DNA of 64,000 nucleotides from Bolinopsis microptera (lineage: Eukaryota; Ctenophora; Tentaculata; Lobata; Bolinopsidae). The number at the start of each line of letters is the position of its first letter. Within the stretch, counting starts at the first letter, position 1. Shown piece after piece: positions 57,737 to 64,000 of the stretch. The translations under genes were made by a program, and so were the position numbers. The notes beneath the pieces are model-generated. The model saw only the letters and a list, made by a program, of their open reading frames with translations. It was not told where the DNA came from and ran no database searches. The DNA is taken from contig NC_087077.1 of the NCBI RefSeq assembly GCF_026151205.1, positions 4,526,001-4,590,000 on the forward strand, given 5' to 3'.

Positions 57737-58640
57737 GCTTTAAAGTTTTTCAAATTGTTGCTATAATTGATTTAAATAAAAATTTGTTGTTTTCTTGAAA
57801 ATTTGTTGTTTTCTTGAAATGAATAATTCAGAGATGAAGGAAATATAGAAACCCATGCCCATTTTTCATCACATTGAAATTATACTTTTGGGGCAGAAAT
57901 AGTGAATTTCGTCACATTTCGGTAACTTAGTATAATTAAACTCAGAATTGTCAAACTTGAGTTCTGATGATCTGCTGAATAATAATCTGCTAATAATTCA
58001 TGGAAGAATATTGAATTCTAATCGGGGTATGGTTCTTCAAAATAGGGTCAAGAAATGTAAATTTTGTCACATACGTCATTGTAAAATTTAGATACACTTT
58101 CTTTCACATCAACAGTCCTAATTATAGTTTGAAATGATTAATTCAGAGATAAGGAAATATTGAACCCATGCCCATTTTTCATTACATTGAAATTATACTG
58201 TTGGGGCAGGAAAAGTGAATTTCGTCACATCTCGGTAACTTAGTAAAATTAAACTCAGAATTGTTAAACTTGAGTTCTGATTTGCTGAATAATAAGGTCT
58301 ACTAATAATTCCTGGAAGAATATTGAATTCTAATCGAGGCATGTTTCTTCAAAATAGGGTCAAGAAATGTAAATTTCATCACATCAGCCATTGCATTAGT
58401 TAGATAGATTTTTTTTCATATCAACTGCCCTTATTATTATTGTGACAATTTTTACATCAACTGCCCTTAACTTGAATCAGCTCTATCCGTGCATCGGCCT
58501 TATATACAGTTTTCCCACCTTCCAAACCAAAATCAGATATAAATGATTTCGGCAATTCACCCAGAATTTTAAATTCCATATAATGTGACAGAATTTACAT
58601 CATTTCCCAATAAGTGCATGTATTTGCTAACTTTTCAAAA
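57737..58640. repeat. Satellite-like region, right part
   Basis: The motif recurs at 57902, 58056, 58215 and 58368, spacing 153-160 bp. Two flank types alternate: ggggcagaaatagtgaatttcg and gggtcaagaaatgtaaattt. The basic unit is therefore a dimer of about 310 bp. An inverted motif lies at 58584. Clearly continuous with 53.4-53.8 kb. Confidence 0.8.
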
Positions 58641-58689
58641 CAACATATTTTAGGGCTATGATTGGTAGAAGAACCATCAAATAATGAGT

Positions 58690-59486
58690 TGAAAGGGTTT
58701 TGAGAACACCTCACAGTAGAAATTATATCGAGGGAAACAAGCGTTATGCTGGGCTTGTATAAGTCTTTAGTAAAGCCTCATATAGAGTATTGTTCACAGG
58801 CATGGGCTCCAATGGCTAGGCATGGAAACTGGTCACTGATTCTTGAATTGGAAGGTGTTCAAAGATCGTTCACCCGTATGATTGATGGATTGGGACTCAT
58901 GACTTACAGAGAGAGACTGGATAAGCTGAACCTCACAACCCTGCTTGAACGCAGGGTTCGTGGAGATCTCATTGAGATGTTCAAGATCCAGGAAGGCTTT
59001 GTGGGTTATGGTTCCGATTTATTTGGTCGTTCTGGTAGGACCGTTGCTGTTAGATCAAAGACTCATAGATTCACCACAAATGAGACTGATTTCTTTGCCC
59101 AAAGGGTCTTGCACTATTGGAACAGTCTACCACCACTTGTGAAAGCTAGTGAGTCGGTTACTGGTTTCAAGAGGGGATTAGATGCCTTTCGGCTTCATGG
59201 ATATCGAGCTAATAAGCTTGGTCATCACTGGGAACTTTCATATGACATCTTTGATAGGATAGATGTGTCTGTGTCTAATAGGAATAGTTATGTAAGTTAT
59301 ATGAAAGAGAATCCATTGGTAGCTAAGAGGAAGAAGGTTAATATCAAAGGTATTTAGTTAAATTTTTTAAACGTTTGTAATTATATGGTTTCAAACGTAA
59401 AGTGTTCATTTTCTATGAATTTCTTTTTGAGATGCCCAGAGAGGCATTATTTATAATGTTATGTTATGTTATGTTATATTATGTTA
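58690..59486 (+). pseudogene. CR1-type LINE RT C-terminal fragment
   Basis: Open frame 58746-59357 (203 codons). It starts LGLYKSLVKPHIEYCSQAWAP, the L-Y-x-x-x-V-x-P-x-x-E-Y-x-x-x-x-W motif after the RT thumb. It continues LEGVQRSFTRMI, YRERLDKLNL, RRVRGDLIEMFKI and FFAQRVLHYWNSLP. It ends in an ATGTT pentamer tail (59456-59486). 5'-truncated insertion in the satellite region; the original 125-bp satellite flank recurs on both sides (58,484-58,613 and 59,817-59,951). Confidence 0.85.
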
Positions 59487-59996
59487 GAAAAGAGGTATCG
59501 TATTCTGAGTGTGACAAAGTTTACGAAATATTGCCTTAAAACCGTTCGATCCCTGCCCTTTAGCCAAATGTTGTGTCATAATTGTAAATTGTTAGAATGA
59601 CCTAATCTACTATATTTTAAACAAAAAAAAACAATAAATTGTATTTCTGAGCCGTGTATATGGAAGTATGGGTCACGTGGCTAATGTCCAGAACTTCTGA
59701 ACACGCTATATTTTTTGGTTTACCAATATCCTTAAACTTCAACATGAACGTGTCCATTTACGATTTCGTATCATTTTGTGACGATGTTTACATCAACTGC
59801 CCTATACTTCAATCAACTGTATCCGTGTATCGTCCTCATATATAGAGTTTTCCTGCCTTCCAAACCAAAATCAGATATAAATGATTTCGGAAATTCACCC
59901 AGAATTTCAAATTCCATATAATGTGACAGAATTTACATTATTTCCCAATAGCCAAGTGCATGTTTTTTAATACTTTCAACACTACTATATAACAAA
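59487..59996. repeat. Satellite-like region, last part
   Basis: Motif variants gtgacaaagtttacga at 59511 and atgtgacagaatttaca at 59921. 59,817-59,951 repeats 58,484-58,613. Confidence 0.7.
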
Positions 59997-60017
59997 TAAT
60001 TTGAGTTTCAGGAAGCA

Positions 60018-61580
60018 ATGTCAATGGCGGGCCAAAAGGGGCACGAGGCCCTGGCCAGTAAGAAGCTCAAGAAGACTCTAAAGCCAAAGAAGAACTCCGT
60101 TATACTTCCTGTATTTGAAGACGGCTCGTGTAAACAGTGTGGGAGTAATGACACTGTGAATGAATCGATTATCTGTAATGTCTGTGATGGGATGTTTCAC
60201 TCCGCTTGTTGCAAAATAACCGGTGTTCAATTTCCTGAGTCCATTTGTACAAATACCTTCCGTGCTAAGGTGAGACCTATGATTGCAGATCAAGCTCGTT
60301 GGGGTTATTTTCTATTCGTATGTGAAGATTGAATTTCACTGGTAGATGACACCCGTTCTTCCAAAAACTTTTCTCCACCTGGTCCACCTGTACCATCTGT
60401 GGTAGATGCTTCTAAGTCCAACCCTGTGATGAGTCATGATTATGGTCATGATGAAGCTCCTGATATTCTCTCCAAAGTTGAGCACCTGATGAGGGCAAAC
60501 AACTCTGCCCTTCTGGAATCATTTCGTGAGGAAATGCATAGCATTATTGTCGACAAGCTTGCTCTATGTGCTCCAGCCTCTGAACATTCGCTGGAAGAGC
60601 GAGTTTCTAATGTTAACAAAGAAAACTTGCAATCCCGGTCTCCAAGTGCACTGTCCTCTTACAGCAATTTTGCTGAAGCTCTTGTAGGTGGTGCTAGTTC
60701 TCCTCAGCCAAGTAAAGTGACCGCTAACATAAATCAAATTAGCAAGGAAAGTAAAGAGATATTGGTGCTAGATAGTCCCTCTCCTTCTGCTGATATTTCA
60801 TCTGCTCCAGATGTTCTATCTGAGTTGCTCTATGACACACGATTGATTGCTATGAAAACTAGCCTACTAGATTCACATAAGAAGATAACGCTAGTTTTTC
60901 CAACTTCATCTGATAGGCTGAAGGCTAAAAGTCTTATTGAAAACTCTGATGTCATTAAATTACTTGGTTTTCACATCACTCTCTCACAGAAAGCTCTCCC
61001 TAAGGTCACTGTGTCTAATATTCCCAGTCAGATATTCGAAACCATTGATCGCTCTGGTTTGCCCGCTGAAGATTTCCGGTTACAGACTAAAAAAGCTCTT
61101 CTAGATATTATTCCCTTGAAAAATCCTGGACTTAAACACTTGCTAGATAATGAGCATTTCTTTGAAATTGTGTACATAAATGTTGGACTAAGGTACACTA
61201 CTGCTGGGATCAAGGTCTCTCCTCAGATTAGGAACCTATTGACAGGAGACGGCAAAATCTTCATTCTGAATAGTGCTTGTCCTGTAAAGGATAGATTCAT
61301 CATCAAGCAGTGCTATAATTGTCAGAAGCTCCACCAAATTTCCCAAAATTGTCCTGAGAAAGAAACTCTGGTTTGTATGTATTGCAGCGGTAGGCATAGA
61401 ACATCAGACTGTCATTACAAGGAAGACCCTAGCAGACATAGATGTCGCAATTGCAGTCTGTCAAAAGATCCAAGAATCTCATCTCACTGTAACACTCACC
61501 ATTCCAGCTCAGAGCAGTGCCCCATCATGCAACAGGCATTGAATCGGTATAAACAAAACATCCTTACTTCAAAAAACTAG
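60018..61580 (+). pseudogene. CR1-like LINE ORF1, one internal stop
   Basis: One frame from the ATG at 60018 to 61580, broken only by TGA at 60330-60332. The N-terminus has a PHD-like finger (CKQCGSNDTVNES, then CNVCDGMFHSACC), known from CR1-clade ORF1. The middle is Ser-rich with a helical segment. The C-terminus has several CCHC/CCCH knuckles (CYNCQKLHQISQNC, CMYCSGRHRTSDC, HRCRNCSLS), as in RNA-binding ORF1 proteins of LINEs. Confidence 0.8.
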
Positions 61581-61609
61581 CTACAAACTCTAAGTCAGAA
61601 TGTCAGAGT

Positions 61610-62774
61610 ATGAACTTTGCCCTGTTTAATTGCAGATCCATCTGCAATAAAACTGCTGGAGTCATGCAATTGCTTGAAGACTTTGATACTGATATTTGCT
61701 GTGCTACGGAAACTTGGCTGAGAAAAGATGACAATGCTAAGTTTTCTGAGATGAAAGAACTTGGATATTCCATTCATAGCCAGCCAAGAGCTGGGCGGGG
61801 AGGAGGTGTTGCTGTTCTATATAAGAAAAGTCTTAAAGTGACTCCTCAGAAGTGCAAGCGATTCAAAACATTTGAGTCTTGTGAATGTACCTTCAAATCA
61901 TCTTCTGGAGAATGGAGATATACTACGAATTGTTTCAATTTACCGTTCTGGCACCTCCACATCTCAGAGTGCTAACATCCCCCAATTTCTAACTGACTTT
62001 GAGCAACTCTTGGTTGATTTAGTAGACAAACCTGGAAAGCCCTTGATCATGGGTGATTTTAATATCCACATTGAAGACGAAAATGATTCAGTTGCACAAA
62101 GGTTTAATTCACTACTTAAGTCTTGTGGGTGGGTGCAACAAATTTCAGCTGCAACACACAGAGATGGGGGCATATTAGATCTTGTAATTACCAGGGATGG
62201 TTCTTTTACTCACGATTGCATTGAAGTTCTAGATCCTGTCATTACTGATTCTGGTACATCGTCTGACCACTACTTTGTTGCTTTCAATTGCAATGTATCT
62301 CCAGCACCCATAGGCACTCTAGAACCAATTATTTACAGAAACATTGCTTGCATAGACCTAGATGCTTTTGTTGAGGACATTCTTAAGTCAAAACTATGTG
62401 ACACTGATTGCTTCAATGACCTCGATAGTGCAGTTGATATCTATGAGTCTGAGTTGAGCAGTATTTTGGACAAGCATGCTAAAGAAAAAACTTTCATCCC
62501 AAGAAAAGATCATAACGCTGAATGGTGGTCTACACACTGTCAACAAGCAAAAGCAATGAGAAGAAAGATTGAGAGACTGTATCAAAAGAATCATGATTGC
62601 CCAGATTATAAACGACTGTACAGGAAAGCATCAGAGAGAGCATCCTCAGTCATTGTATCCACAAAGATCACTTCTACAAAACAAGGTTACAAGATAGTGC
62701 AGGTGATGCTAAAAAGACTTATTCCATCGTTAATAAGTTGCTCAATAAAGAAAAAGTTAGTACTACTACACTAA
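61610..62774 (+). pseudogene. CR1-like LINE ORF2 endonuclease, frameshifted and truncated
   Basis: Starts 30 bases after ORF1. The first frame (61610-61975) has the apurinic-type endonuclease start (FNCRSICNK, ETWL, RGGGVAVLYK). Near 61,910 it shifts to the frame of 61872-62774, which carries SIYRSG, IMGDFNIHI, GGILDLVIT and SDHYFV, all EEP-nuclease motifs. A linker ending near KASERASS follows. The RT core is absent; sequence breaks off near 62,775. Confidence 0.85.
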
Positions 62775-62784
62775 TCCAGAATTT

Positions 62785-63387
62785 CTACACCAACAATTAT
62801 ATTATACTCTGTTCGAATCACATCTTTCCTACTGTATATCTGTATGGGGTGGGGCAGCGAAACAACGTATAAGCTCATTATTTACTGCTCAGAAGTACTG
62901 TCTCAGAGTACTATTTGGTGACAGGCTGGCGTACCTTGATAAGTTTAAGACTTGTGCACGTACTAGGCCTATAGGACACCAGAAACTTGACCAAAAATTT
63001 TTCATAAAAGAGCACACCAAACCGATATTTAAGCATAATAATATTCTAGCTATACAAAATCTCTATACATACCACAGTTACCTCGAGCTCTACAAGATAA
63101 TGAAATTCCGTGCTCCAATATCCTTACATGAAGGTTACACGTGTTCCTCGAGGAAACCCTGCCTTCTAATCTGTCAGGCAGACCCACCTGACAATCACAA
63201 CACTAGATCAACCAAAATTTTTAACATTTTAACCCCAAAATTCAGAATGACTGACTTTACTACTAGTGTAATGTGCTTGCGAGGTAAGCTAAAACGTGCG
63301 CTATTAACGAATCAACATAATCACGCCCTGCTTGATTGGACTGTCAAAGATTTTGACTGCGCAAATCTTATTTCCCAAACATTATAA
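62785..63387 (+). pseudogene. LINE RT C-terminal fragment
   Basis: Open frame reading LFESHLSYCISVWGGAAK, then FTAQKYCLRVLFGD, CARTRPIGHQKL and KEHTKPIFKHNN, to ISQTL at 63387. A typical post-thumb region of non-LTR RTs. It follows the truncated endonuclease directly. It is either the end of the same LINE after an internal deletion of the RT core, or a separate insertion. Confidence 0.7.
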
Positions 63388-64000
63388 CTGGCTGGTCACA
63401 CACATCTCAATTAAAATTACCCTAGGCTACCGTTTTCCAAGTCTTGTCCTGTGAGTAAAGTATGTGTGAGAAAGTTTTAATAAAATTATTGTATATTTAC
63501 TTTTGAATTTTAAAAATCTAATTTGAGAATGAAGTTTAAAGAAATTTTAATTAGCACTGTATAGTTTAAGATATTTATAGCTTATTATAACCATTGATAC
63601 AAAGGCCATAATCTTTCGCCAGCTCTCCAATATCCACCTTGAAAGCTTGAAGCTGCATTTTATATCCTTGAACTACACAATATAAACCAAAGAATGTTTT
63701 AGTGTAGACTTTTTGTCACAACAAGACTGCAACCTATAATAACAACTATAAACAGAACCCCTAATGTCTGCTTACAATTTTTCTTCTAGTCCTAATCTGA
63801 GCCTTGTCTCTATAAACTTAACTGAACTAGCGTTTCGGTGTGTGCAAAAGCTTCCAGGCACGCGCATTCCTTGCCCCGTTAGTTACCTGTCCTTCCAAAA
63901 CCAAACTAGCAGTCAAGGACAAAAAGTCATACACCAAATGGGCATTATATTTTATGAATTGTTTTACATCTTTTTATTCTGTAAAAATGTGCTAAAATTA
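63388..64000. other. Non-coding, likely LINE 3' region and spacer
   Basis: AT-rich; no feature recognised. Confidence 0.45.

Overview
This is nuclear DNA from a multicellular animal. It is AT-rich, and genes are split by GT-AG introns. It carries animal housekeeping genes (COX4, ALG14, RABGGTB, an EDEM1-like mannosidase, an STMP1-like microprotein, a RAVER-like RNA-binding protein) and a dense mix of animal transposons. The LINE, mariner, Helitron and TTAA-type mix would suit an invertebrate such as a cnidarian. That is an inference; no marker here fixes the phylum.

Layout. 1-2.1 kb is non-coding with a 20-bp minisatellite. 2,138-11,857 is a minus-oriented LTR element with two apparently identical 1,199-bp LTRs, a 5-bp target duplication, a primer-binding site and a polypurine tract. 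It has no readable gag-pol and carries only a broken envelope-like gene. 12.2-18.0 kb holds minus-strand genes: an STMP1-like microprotein, ALG14 and a four-exon COX4. A mariner-type element with ~360-bp inverted repeats lies between the first two. 18.5-26.2 kb holds an L2-like LINE fragment inserted just behind a glycine-N-acyltransferase-like gene, then RABGGTB and an EDEM1-like gene. All are on the minus strand.

27.4-42.1 kb is a nested transposon island. It has two Helitron-like termini, and an R4/Dong-like LINE lies in a TAA-rich tract. That LINE is interrupted by a 1.5-kb TTAA-flanked DNA transposon with a 147-bp-arm hairpin. A second LINE of the restriction-like-endonuclease group follows (37.1-40.5 kb), then a fold-back element. 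43.0-50.5 kb is one 12-exon minus-strand gene: a RAVER-like protein with three RRMs, here joined to two CCHC zinc knuckles and a Pro/Gln-rich tail.

51.9-60 kb is a satellite-like region in which a 16-bp motif recurs at about 150-bp spacing. Set into it is a 3.7-kb array of 345-bp units. Each unit carries a tRNA-like Pol III cassette. About 7.3 units run one way and 3.5 run inverted, and the whole block is bounded by a 13-bp direct repeat. The last part (58.7-63.4 kb) is decayed CR1-type LINE sequence.

The host genes do not form one pathway. ALG14 and EDEM1 both concern N-glycoproteins in the ER, COX4 and STMP1 are mitochondrial, and RABGGTB prenylates Rab GTPases. Multi-exon genes were reconstructed by hand from splice signals, reading phase and family similarity; no database search was possible.
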